Made by a program: the position numbers and the translations under genes. Positions 6,247 to 12,539 of a stretch of 15,192 bases of DNA are shown piece after piece. Under the pieces are notes generated by a model. That model did not search any database. It was given only the letters and a program-made list of their open reading frames with translations, and was not told the DNA's origin. Source of the DNA: an uncultured Holdemanella sp. (GTDB lineage Bacteria; Bacillota_I; Bacilli_A; Erysipelotrichales; Erysipelotrichaceae); assembly GCF_934754935.1 (NCBI RefSeq), contig NZ_CAKVJB010000044.1:1-15192 (forward strand), written 5' to 3'. Within the stretch, counting starts at the first letter, position 1. The number at the start of each line of letters is the position of its first letter.

Positions 6247-7896
6247 TTATTCACCTTTTTCTAAAGCTAATGTACGAGTTGTTAAATCACATACTTCAGT
6301 TGGTCCATAGTATTGGATAGCTCCTGGATAAGTATATGCAGTTTCAACAGCCCATGTATCACGGTTTGCTTCGAAATATTTGAATGGTTTACCATCTAAT
6401 TCAACCAATGCTTTTTTGATAACTGGTTTATCTTCACCATTACGACGTTCGATGTTCATCATCTTAGTGATTGGCATACCACCAGCAACCCATTCTTCAG
6501 CTGGTTTAGATAAGTTAGATACTTTTGATAAATATCCATTATATCCGTATTGGATCAACATGAATGCGTTGTATCCTAATGAGTAGCAATAGTCAGCATC
6601 AAAGTTTGATGGGAATGCACAACGTCCTTCGTATCCGAAGAAGTGGTGTAATGCATTGAATTTACCTGTAAATCCTCTTTCAGTTAATTTATCTTTAACT
6701 AAAGCTGAGAACAATTTTTCTGATTCAATTAAAGATACCTGTACGTTTCCGTGTGGATCTCTTTCTAAGAATAATTGTTGTTGGATAGTTTGAGGTAAGA
6801 TTGCGAATACAGCCATTGATTCAGCAGTTAAACCTTTTTCAATGAATGCATATTTTTCTTCCCAGCTACCTAATGCGTTAAATTCTTCTGTTTTGTTTCC
6901 AGCTAATAATTCGTTGATTTCAGCAATCAATGCTTTAAATTCTGGAACGAATTCAACTACACCTTCAGGGATGATAGCCACACCGAAGTTGTTTCCATTT
7001 GCAGAACGTTTTTCAACTGCATCCGCAATGTAGTCAGCGATTTCAGATAAAGATTGTTTTTTAGCAGCAACTTCTTCTGAAATTAAACAAATGTTTGGTT
7101 GAGTTTCTAAAGCACATTCCAAAGCTACGTGACTTGCACTACGTCCCATAACTTTTACAAAGTGCCAGTATTTTTTAGCAGAGTTTGCATCACGTTCGAT
7201 GTTTCCGATTAATTCACTATATGTTTTAGTTGCAGTATCAAATCCAAATGAACATTCGATGTCTTCGTTTTTCAAGTCACCATCGATAGTTTTTGGACAA
7301 CCGATAACTTGAACACCTGTATTGTGAGCAGCAAAGTATTCAGCTAATACAGCAGCGTTTGTGTTTGAGTCATCTCCACCGATAATTACGATAGCAGTGA
7401 TTCCGTGTTTTTCACAAACTTTTGCAGCAACTGCGAATTGTTCTTCAGTTTCTAATTTTGTACGTCCAGATCCGATAATATCAAATCCACCAGTATTTCT
7501 GTATGCATCGATATAAGCATCATCGAATTCTACATAGTTGTCTTCTAATAATCCAATAGGACCATTTTTAAATCCGTAAAGAACGTTTTCTTTACTAGTA
7601 GCTTTTAATGCATCGTATAGACCACAAATAACGTTGTGTCCACCAGGTGCTTGTCCACCAGATAAGATTACACCTACAACTTGTTTTTTAGCTGCAGCAG
7701 TATTTTCTCCTTTTTCAAATGTGATTTCTTTTTCTCCGTAAGTGTTAGGGAATAAAGCCGCGATTTTTTCTTGGTCTGCAACACTTTGAGTTGCGTTTCC
7801 TTCCTTAACACAGATTTCTGAAATACCATTTCTTAACATTCCAGGCAATTTTGGACTGTATTGGTATCTAGCTTTTTGAAGTGGTGATTGATTCAT
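6247..7896 (-). CDS. pfp: Diphosphate--fructose-6-phosphate 1-phosphotransferase (PPi-PFK), long form
   Basis: A 549-residue cytosolic glycolytic enzyme that reversibly phosphorylates fructose 6-phosphate with pyrophosphate. Length and layout match the long, plant-beta-like clade (about 550 residues) also found in spirochaetes and Chlamydia. The N-terminal loop is LSGGQAPGG (78-86). GGDDSN (173-178) has the Asp typical of PPi-using members where ATP enzymes carry Gly. PKTIDGD (201-207) carries the Lys diagnostic of PPi use, and MGR is at 250-252. AAGGAG lies eight bases upstream of the ATG. It has its own promoter-like region and ends at a hairpin terminator. Use of PPi spares ATP and fits a fermentative anaerobe. 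Confidence 0.95.
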   Translation of the reverse strand: MNQSPLQKARYQYSPKLPGMLRNGISEICVKEGNATQSVADQEKIAALFPNTYGEKEITFEKGENTAAAKKQVVGVILSGGQAPGGHNVICGLYDALKATSKENVLYGFKNGPIGLLEDNYVEFDDAYIDAYRNTGGFDIIGSGRTKLETEEQFAVAAKVCEKHGITAIVIIGGDDSNTNAAVLAEYFAAHNTGVQVIGCPKTIDGDLKNEDIECSFGFDTATKTYSELIGNIERDANSAKKYWHFVKVMGRSASHVALECALETQPNICLISEEVAAKKQSLSEIADYIADAVEKRSANGNNFGVAIIPEGVVEFVPEFKALIAEINELLAGNKTEEFNALGSWEEKYAFIEKGLTAESMAVFAILPQTIQQQLFLERDPHGNVQVSLIESEKLFSALVKDKLTERGFTGKFNALHHFFGYEGRCAFPSNFDADYCYSLGYNAFMLIQYGYNGYLSKVSNLSKPAEEWVAGGMPITKMMNIERRNGEDKPVIKKALVELDGKPFKYFEANRDTWAVETAYTYPGAIQYYGPTEVCDLTTRTLALEKGE

Positions 7897-7935
7897 TTTT
7901 ATATCTCCTTTTCAATTTATACCTACATTAAAAAT

Positions 7936-7962
7936 TTTATAACACTTTGCCTAAAAAGTAAA
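7936..7962 (-). promoter_or_regulatory. Probable promoter of the PPi-PFK gene
   Basis: Minus-strand TGTTATAAA (7944-7936) is an extended -10. TTTACT (7962-7957) is a possible -35 at 15-bp spacing. It lies in the 88-bp gap between the acetyltransferase stop and the phosphofructokinase start. No convincing terminator for the upstream acetyltransferase gene was found in that gap. Confidence 0.45.
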
Positions 7963-7984
7963 TAGAGCACCCCATCCAAGGCCT

Positions 7985-8638
7985 TTATTCAAGGTTTGAT
8001 TTCAAGCTTTTTAAACTTACTTCTTTTTGCAAATCAGAAAAAAACAAACCAATATGATATCCATCCGCAACCGCATGCGCAATTGTGATATTTACAGGCA
8101 TCTGATAATTATCATCATATTTTCCAGCTGTGATGATTGGAAAGAAGGCAGCACCCCCATTGACCATACGACTTGAAACCGCTGTAAATGCAGTCCAGGG
8201 CGTACATGAAACACAATAAAAGTTTGCAGGTTGGCCTTTCTTTACTTTGATTCCCCTTTTTGTTTTACCTAATTCCATATCATAAGTAATATTCTTGTAG
8301 AAAGAACCAAAATCATCTGTAAAATCCGTCCAACAATCTGAAAACGTATGATCTTCTTCATGAAAGATCGTATAGTTTGGAACTAAAGAATCCCACACAC
8401 ATAAATCTCCATTTTTATCCTTAAACATCTTAAAGTTATCAATACGATTCAACACTTTCGTAACACAATAAATCAATGTTGGATAAAACTTATATCCATT
8501 TGTATGACAAAAAGTTAATAACTCACTCACATCAATATTAGCCGTCATATTCACTTCAACATTTAAATTGTTTGTATAATACAGATAATGCTCTTTACGG
8601 CACCAATTTTCTAAATCAATCTTCTTATATCTACACAT
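7985..8638 (-). CDS. Chloramphenicol acetyltransferase-like protein (CAT type A fold)
   Basis: A 217-residue acyl-CoA-dependent acetyltransferase of the CAT family; CatP-like enzymes are about 207-219 residues. Conserved blocks are the N-terminal KKIDLENWCRKEH, the central PNYTIFHEEDHTFS, SCTPWTAFT (144-152) and the catalytic block AHAVADGYH (187-195) with His188 and Asp192. True CATs usually read HHAVCDGFH, so the first His is Ala here while the catalytic second His is kept. It could be a drug-resistance enzyme or a housekeeping homologue with another acceptor. The ATG has AGGAG five bases upstream, overlapping the stop of the EamA permease gene eight bases away, so the two genes form a tight operon. 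Confidence 0.85.
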   Translation of the reverse strand: MCRYKKIDLENWCRKEHYLYYTNNLNVEVNMTANIDVSELLTFCHTNGYKFYPTLIYCVTKVLNRIDNFKMFKDKNGDLCVWDSLVPNYTIFHEEDHTFSDCWTDFTDDFGSFYKNITYDMELGKTKRGIKVKKGQPANFYCVSCTPWTAFTAVSSRMVNGGAAFFPIITAGKYDDNYQMPVNITIAHAVADGYHIGLFFSDLQKEVSLKSLKSNLE

Positions 8639-8646
8639 AAAATCTC

Positions 8647-9510
8647 CTATATCATCGTCATAATCACAGTACCCACTGCAATCAAAATTAAACCTAGTAA
8701 TGCCTTCCTTGATAGCTTTTCATGAAATACAACACGAGAAAAACCAATTGTTACAAGTATACTCAATTTATCAATTGGCACAACGATGCTTGCAGGTCCA
8801 TCCTGTAAAGCACGATAGAAACATAGCCAAGATGCTCCTGTCGCAAAGCCAGATAAGATAATAAACAATAATTCTTTATGATCAATAGATTTTATTTCAG
8901 ACTGCTTATTCTTCACAAAGACCATAAGCCACGCCATGACTAAGACAACACTTGTACGAATGGCCGTACCTAAATTAGAATCAATTCCAGAAATACCAAT
9001 CTTACCTAAAATTGATGTAAGGCTCGCAAATACAGCTGACAAAATCGCATACATCAACCAGCTTTTATCTGAAGTATTCGATTCAACATCCTCTTTTCTG
9101 TTCATCATCAACATTGTACCTACACCAATCATGCATACACAGTCAATTTTAGCTAAAGACAAGCCTTCATGAAAAAAAATCAAAGCCAAAAGAATCGTTA
9201 AAATCGTACTCGATTTATCAATAGGTACAACTTTATTCACATCCCCGTTTTGTAGAGCTTTAAAATAACATAGCCAACTAGCTCCTGTTGCGATGCCAGA
9301 TAAGACTAGAAATAATAATGTCTTTTCACTAATTTCAGTAATACCAGATAGTGTACCAGTGATTAAAGTCATAACCCACGAAAATACTAAAACCACGATG
9401 GTACGTATGGCGGTTGCCACATCGGAATCTGTTTTTGAAATCCCACATTTTGCGAGTACAGAAGTAATGCCCGCAAAAAAGGCAGAACCTGTCGCATATA
9501 AAATCCACAT
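8647..9510 (-). CDS. EamA/DMT-family permease with two near-identical halves
   Basis: A 287-residue membrane protein with about ten transmembrane segments in two EamA repeats (residues 2-136 and 151-285), separated by a short charged linker (NRKEDVESNTSDKS). The halves align without gaps at a constant offset of 149 residues. By hand count 63 of 119 positions are identical, including AIRT, SGxATGASWLC and VVPIDK. Family members export or import amino acids, metabolites or drugs; the substrate is unknown. AGGGGG lies five bases upstream of the ATG. It is the first gene of an operon with the CAT-like acetyltransferase. Confidence 0.9.
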   Translation of the reverse strand: MWILYATGSAFFAGITSVLAKCGISKTDSDVATAIRTIVVLVFSWVMTLITGTLSGITEISEKTLLFLVLSGIATGASWLCYFKALQNGDVNKVVPIDKSSTILTILLALIFFHEGLSLAKIDCVCMIGVGTMLMMNRKEDVESNTSDKSWLMYAILSAVFASLTSILGKIGISGIDSNLGTAIRTSVVLVMAWLMVFVKNKQSEIKSIDHKELLFIILSGFATGASWLCFYRALQDGPASIVVPIDKLSILVTIGFSRVVFHEKLSRKALLGLILIAVGTVIMTMI

Positions 9511-9530
9511 AGTATCCCCCTACAAAATGA

Positions 9531-9539
9531 TATACCACG
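9531..9539 (-). promoter_or_regulatory. Weak candidate promoter of the permease-acetyltransferase operon
   Basis: In the short gap after the peroxiredoxin terminator the minus strand reads TGGTATATC, an extended -10-like element. TTTGTA lies 16 bp upstream. The match is modest. It is listed because the preceding terminator implies that a promoter must exist here. Confidence 0.35.
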
Positions 9540-9560
9540 AACCACTTTTATACAAACACC

Positions 9561-9589
9561 AAAAAGGAAGTAGTGTCTAAACTACTTCC
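9561..9589 (-). terminator. Intrinsic terminator of the peroxiredoxin gene
   Basis: A perfect nine-base-pair stem, GGAAGTAGT/ACTACTTCC, has a six-base loop and on the minus strand is followed by five T. The 5' arm lies within the last codons and the TAG stop is in the loop. Confidence 0.9.
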
Positions 9590-10029
9590 AACATGTTTTC
9601 AGCATCATTTGCCGCTTTTACTTTATCATTTGCACGAACTATAATTCCAGATTCATCTATTAAGTATGTTGTTCGAACTACACCCATAGATACCTTTCCA
9701 TAATTCTTCTTTTCTTTCCACACATCATAAGCTTCAATCACTTTTCTTTCTGGATCTGCCAACAACGTAAAGGCAAGGCCATACTTTTCTTGAAACTTCT
9801 TGTGTGAAGCCACCGTATCTTTACTTACCCCTAAAATAACAGCTCCTTTTTCTAAGAATTGTGGATATCTTTCAGAAAAACCACAAGCCTGTTTTGTACA
9901 CCCAGCTGTATTATCTTTTGGATAAAAATATAAGATGACCTTTTTACCTTTATAATCACTCAATTTGTGCATTACACCATCTTGATCAGGCAGTTCAAAA
10001 TCCGGTGCTTGAATTCCAATTTCTAACAT
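9577..10029 (-). CDS. bcp: Peroxiredoxin of the Bcp/PrxQ class
   Basis: A 150-residue cytosolic thiol peroxidase that reduces hydrogen and organic peroxides at the expense of thioredoxin-like donors. The peroxidatic Cys44 is in the block YPKDNTAGCT. Cys49 five residues later is the typical resolving Cys of atypical 2-Cys PrxQ proteins. Length and N-terminal GIQAPDFELPDQDG are standard for the family. GGAG lies seven bases upstream of the ATG. The gene is monocistronic: it has its own extended -10 promoter and its own terminator. Oxidative-stress defence is sensible beside oxygen-sensitive radical enzymes, but no functional link is shown. Confidence 0.95.
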   Translation of the reverse strand: MLEIGIQAPDFELPDQDGVMHKLSDYKGKKVILYFYPKDNTAGCTKQACGFSERYPQFLEKGAVILGVSKDTVASHKKFQEKYGLAFTLLADPERKVIEAYDVWKEKKNYGKVSMGVVRTTYLIDESGIIVRANDKVKAANDAENMLEVV

Positions 10030-10054
10030 ATGTATTCTCCGTTCTGTTAAACAA

Positions 10055-10063
10055 ATTATATCA
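10055..10063 (-). promoter_or_regulatory. Promoter of the peroxiredoxin gene (extended -10)
   Basis: Minus-strand TGATATAAT is a perfect extended -10 box with no good -35. Predicted initiation is near 10048, giving a leader of about 18 nt that contains the GGAG site. Confidence 0.55.
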
Positions 10064-10092
10064 TCCTAAATTATTTAAACCTACTCATATGC

Positions 10093-10116
10093 ACAAAAGG
10101 AAGCATACTTGCTTCC
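10093..10116 (-). terminator. Strong terminator of the gutted transcription unit
   Basis: On the minus strand GGAAGC (10116-10111), a six-base loop and GCTTCC (10104-10099) are followed by TTTTGTG. It directly follows the TAG of the methyltransferase tail remnant. The equivalent hairpin after the intact methyltransferase gene is degraded. Confidence 0.75.
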
Positions 10117-10201
10117 TAACGTTTTTTCTTAATCATTTTACTAGATCTGAATTGTGCTTGTCTTTGCGCCTTCTTTGTAGGCTTTGCATTAAACTGTTTC
10201 T
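10116..10201 (-). pseudogene. Remnant of an RlmCD-like methyltransferase 3' end
   Basis: This minus-strand piece matches the last 27 or so codons of the intact methyltransferase gene. Positions 10104-10201 align without gaps to 10660-10757, with 8 differences in 98 bp by hand count. In the ancestral frame it would encode KQFNAKPTKKAQRQAQF and the rest of the basic tail, ending at TAG (10118-10116). Seven of the eight changes are synonymous; the eighth is Ser to Ile. Upstream the frame is closed by a TAG just before the Lys-Gln codons, and nothing else of the gene remains. Similarity stops abruptly at 10201. Confidence 0.8.
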
Positions 10202-10209
10202 ATATCCAT
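10189..10209 (-). other. Six-codon ORF with a good ribosome site
   Basis: GAGGTG (10220-10215) lies five bases before an ATG at 10209. The frame reads Met-Asp-Ile-Glu-Thr-Val then TAA. It enters the methyltransferase remnant out of frame, so it looks like the surviving start of a deleted gene rather than a designed peptide. A leader-peptide role cannot be excluded. Confidence 0.35.
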
Positions 10210-10218
10210 ACGCTCACC

Positions 10219-10262
10219 TCTAAAAGATATTTTGGTATATTATTCCATTTTTTTCTTTTAGA
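10219..10262. repeat. Hairpin repeat copy A (44 nt)
   Basis: The ends TCTAAAAGA (10219-10227) and TCTTTTAGA (10254-10262) are perfect inverted repeats. A short inner TGG/CCA pairing is possible. On the minus strand its 3' arm runs into the GAGGTG ribosome site. It is about 85% identical to copy B, 72 bp away. Confidence 0.75.
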
Positions 10263-10290
10263 ATGCCGCATATAAGCCTATTTTTCAATC

Positions 10291-10334
10291 TCTAAAAGAT
10301 ATTTTAGTATATTATGACTGTTTTTTCTTTTAGG
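10291..10334. repeat. Hairpin repeat copy B (44 nt)
   Basis: The ends TCTAAAAGA (10291-10299) and TCTTTTAGG (10326-10334) are an inverted repeat with one mismatch. The inner AGT/ACT pairs differ from those of copy A yet keep a small helix. It has the same length and orientation as copy A. Confidence 0.75.
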
Positions 10335-10350
10335 ATCATTGATTATTTAA

Positions 10351-10379
10351 TTTATACGTTCTATTTGGAATAATGTCAA
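10351..10379 (-). promoter_or_regulatory. Consensus promoter of the gutted transcription unit
   Basis: Minus-strand TTGACA (10379-10374, perfect) and TATAAA (10356-10351) are spaced by 17 bp. Predicted initiation is near 10344. The transcript would cross both hairpin repeats, the small ORF and the gene remnant, and would stop at the terminator near 10093, about 250 nt in all. Confidence 0.75.
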
Positions 10380-10671
10380 TTCATTAATATGATAAGATCA
10401 GTCGATCTGACAATACTTAGTGGAAAAGTACTTGTTGATTGCCAAATTATTTGAGTATGAAAATGAATAATCGAATCATATCAAATGAAAAAGTCATAGC
10501 ACAAGTTTGAATAAAATCTATTCAATTTATGTGTTAGTTCAATATTTTCTATAGAAAGTGCGAAAAAGAAAATAGAGTAATCCACATAGAAATTAGAAAT
10601 ACCTAAGCTTCTGATTCTTCCTTCCCAATTAAGTCTTTTGTTGTACCTACACAAGAAATCATACTTGCTTC
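10380..10671. other. Intergenic region without an intact gene; decayed sequence
   Basis: No frame here is supported. A 19-codon minus-strand frame (10662-10603) follows the methyltransferase stop with AGGA at seven bases. Part of it (10626-10656) resembles the DPPRAGTTKDFI motif region of the methyltransferase and may be another gene fragment. Two AT-rich hairpins are present: an 8-bp TATTTTCT/AGAAAATA stem near 10550-10580 and a 7-bp TTGAATA/TATTCAA stem near 10508-10528. Neither has a terminator-like T run. Confidence 0.5.
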
Positions 10672-11892
10672 CTAACGTTTTTTCTTACTCATTTTACTCG
10701 ATCTGAATTGAGCTTGTCTTTGTGCTTTCTTTGTAGGCTTTGCGTTGAATTGTTTCTTTTCTAATACACAAACACTTTCAATATGATCTGTATAAGGGAA
10801 TAAATCAACCAATTCCAATTTATTTGTGACATAGCCTTGTTTTCTAAATTGATTTAAATCACGAACCTGCGTTCTAGGATCACAAGAAATATATAGAATC
10901 TTTCTTGGATTTAAAGCGGTTGCACACTCAATAAAATCTTTTGTCGTACCTGCGCGAGGTGGATCTAAAATAATCGCATCATAATGATTGTGATACTTTC
11001 TTGCCTGACGCATGAATTCGGTTGAATCCATCGCAACAAACTCAATATTTTTGATCTTATTTTGTTTCGCATTGTATTTTGCGTTTTCAATCGCATCTGG
11101 ATTCACTTCTACACCCATGACTTTCTTACAAGAATCCGTCATAGTTAAACCAATTGTACCAACACCACAATATGTATCTAAAACTGTATCTGTTTCTTTT
11201 AAATCTAGCATTTTCTTAGCTAAACCATACAATACTTCGCATTGTTCAGAGTGAATCTGATAGAACGAATTGTGTGAGAACGCAATATCTAAACCACATA
11301 GTTCATCATGAATCATACCATTTCCATATAGAACGATTGCTTCATCCTGCAAAACAATACTTGTCTTTCTAGGATTGATATTTTGTACAATTGTTTTAAT
11401 TTGAGGAAACTCACTCGTTAATACACGAACCATATTTTTTCTTGAAGGAAACATCTTTTGACTTGTGACAAACACAACCATCACTTCATCTGTCTTATGT
11501 CCCCAACGAATCAATACATGACGCAATAGACCTGTTCCCGTTCTTTCATTGTACAATTCTAATTTCATAGAACCAACAAGTTCAGTAATCTTATTAATGA
11601 TTTCATTAACTAGCTTTGGCTGCATGATACAATTTTCAGTCTTCACAACACGATGCGAATGAGGCGCATATAAACCTGAATATACTTTCCCTTTTTCTTT
11701 CGCAAAACCAACAATGACTTTATTACGATAATGCGTATCGTTTTTAGCCATATGCACATCGCCAACGCGAACTTTTAAATGTGCTTTTTCAACTAAAGCT
11801 TCCACATCTTTTTTCTTTTTATCTGCCTGCATGCTTGGCTTCAGTTTCAAAAGCGAACATCCACCACACAATTTTTCTACTTTACACTTCAC
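10672..11892 (-). CDS. 23S rRNA (uracil-C5)-methyltransferase, RlmCD/RumA family
   Basis: A 406-residue SAM-dependent enzyme that methylates uracil C5 in 23S rRNA (U747/U1939 in Gram-positive RlmCD) or possibly tRNA. The iron-sulfur ligands are Cys3, Cys9, Cys12 and Cys88. The SAM site is DTYCGVGTIGL (239-249), DPPRAG is at 310-315, the catalytic nucleophile is Cys337 in SCDPR, and Glu372 is the likely general base. It lacks the N-terminal TRAM domain present in many family members. A Lys/Arg/Gln-rich tail (about 379-406) is added, probably for RNA contact. The start is GTG with GGAG seven bases upstream. It overlaps the 3' end of the HAD gene by 11 bp, indicating translational coupling. Its downstream terminator is degraded. 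Confidence 0.92.
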   Translation of the reverse strand: MKCKVEKLCGGCSLLKLKPSMQADKKKKDVEALVEKAHLKVRVGDVHMAKNDTHYRNKVIVGFAKEKGKVYSGLYAPHSHRVVKTENCIMQPKLVNEIINKITELVGSMKLELYNERTGTGLLRHVLIRWGHKTDEVMVVFVTSQKMFPSRKNMVRVLTSEFPQIKTIVQNINPRKTSIVLQDEAIVLYGNGMIHDELCGLDIAFSHNSFYQIHSEQCEVLYGLAKKMLDLKETDTVLDTYCGVGTIGLTMTDSCKKVMGVEVNPDAIENAKYNAKQNKIKNIEFVAMDSTEFMRQARKYHNHYDAIILDPPRAGTTKDFIECATALNPRKILYISCDPRTQVRDLNQFRKQGYVTNKLELVDLFPYTDHIESVCVLEKKQFNAKPTKKAQRQAQFRSSKMSKKKR

Positions 11893-12475
11893 TAATTTTC
11901 TCCTTTATTAAGTCAATGACTTTACTTGAATCTTTAACTTCAATCGTTTCAAATCCCAAATTACTTGCGCTTTCAACATTCTCTTTTCGATCATCTAAAA
12001 ATAAACATTCAGACGCTAAAAGATTATATTTATCTAATAATATATGAAATATTTCTGGATCTGGTTTGATCTTCTTATATTCATAAGAAAAAACACCGCC
12101 ATCTATATTATCAAACACTCCACAACTTCTCAAATACTTTGTGTCATCTTCTGGAATATTTGAAAGAATATATACATTGTATCCTAACTGCTTTAAATCC
12201 TTAATATACGCAACGTTGTCTTTTAATGGAATCACAAATTCTGTCCAATGATACATTAACTTTTTGATACTTAACTCTAATTCAGGAAATTGTTTTACTC
12301 CCTTTTCAATCATTTCTTCCACTGAATAAAGTCCTTGATCATACTCATTCCATAAAGAATCAAAATAGAATGATTTCACTTCTTCTTGTCTTTCATCAAA
12401 AAAGCTATAAATCAATTCATTTGAATCAAATTTAACCAATACATTTCCTAAATCAAATACTATATTTTTCAGCAT
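11882..12475 (-). CDS. HAD-superfamily phosphatase, YihX-like
   Basis: A 197-residue cytosolic HAD hydrolase. Motif I is DLGNVLV (nucleophile Asp8, Gly10 where most HAD phosphatases have a second Asp, as in the YihX subgroup). Motif II is LSN (Ser105), motif III Lys is in KIKPDP (Lys137), and motif IV is the Asp pair 161-162 in LDDRKENV. YihX acts on glucose 1-phosphate-type sugar phosphates; the substrate here is not determined. The ATG must be right because the nucleophile is at residue 8, yet no ribosome site precedes it. A TATAAT box sits seven bases upstream, so the mRNA is probably leaderless. Its stop overlaps the methyltransferase start, forming a two-gene operon. Confidence 0.9.
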   Translation of the reverse strand: MLKNIVFDLGNVLVKFDSNELIYSFFDERQEEVKSFYFDSLWNEYDQGLYSVEEMIEKGVKQFPELELSIKKLMYHWTEFVIPLKDNVAYIKDLKQLGYNVYILSNIPEDDTKYLRSCGVFDNIDGGVFSYEYKKIKPDPEIFHILLDKYNLLASECLFLDDRKENVESASNLGFETIEVKDSSKVIDLIKEKISEV

Positions 12476-12481
12476 ATGCCA

Positions 12482-12510
12482 ATTATACTTGAAAAAAACA
12501 TCTAAAACAA
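12482..12510 (-). promoter_or_regulatory. Promoter of the HAD-methyltransferase operon, leaderless start
   Basis: Minus-strand TATAAT (12487-12482) has a weak TTGTTT (12510-12505) at 17-bp spacing. The expected start, about seven bases downstream, falls on the A of the HAD ATG at 12475. It overlaps the plus-strand promoter of the deformylase homologue. Confidence 0.6.
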
Positions 12511-12517
12511 ATATGAT
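12489..12517 (+). promoter_or_regulatory. Promoter of the deformylase-like gene
   Basis: Plus-strand TTGAAA (12489-12494) and TATGAT (12512-12517), each one base from consensus, are separated by 17 bp. Predicted initiation is near 12524, with the AGAGG ribosome site following at once. Confidence 0.7.
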
Positions 12518-12539
12518 TTTTGAAGAAAAGAGGTACGTT

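Noticed and set aside
9335..9580. Open frames in other phases over the permease gene
   Set aside because: They are shadows of the EamA coding sequence; composition follows the permease frame.
10005..10223. Plus-strand 72-codon frame
   Set aside because: It runs antisense through the peroxiredoxin start, the terminator and the methyltransferase remnant; no ribosome site or homology.
10603..10662. 19-codon minus-strand ORF with AGGA overlapping the methyltransferase stop
   Set aside because: Too short to call a gene; its resemblance to the DPPRAG region suggests a fragment. Kept only as a finding.
12489..12539. N-terminal extension of the deformylase homologue from a TTG at 12489
   Set aside because: It coincides with the -35 and spacer of the gene's promoter, and the family N-terminus starts at 12540 behind a good ribosome site.
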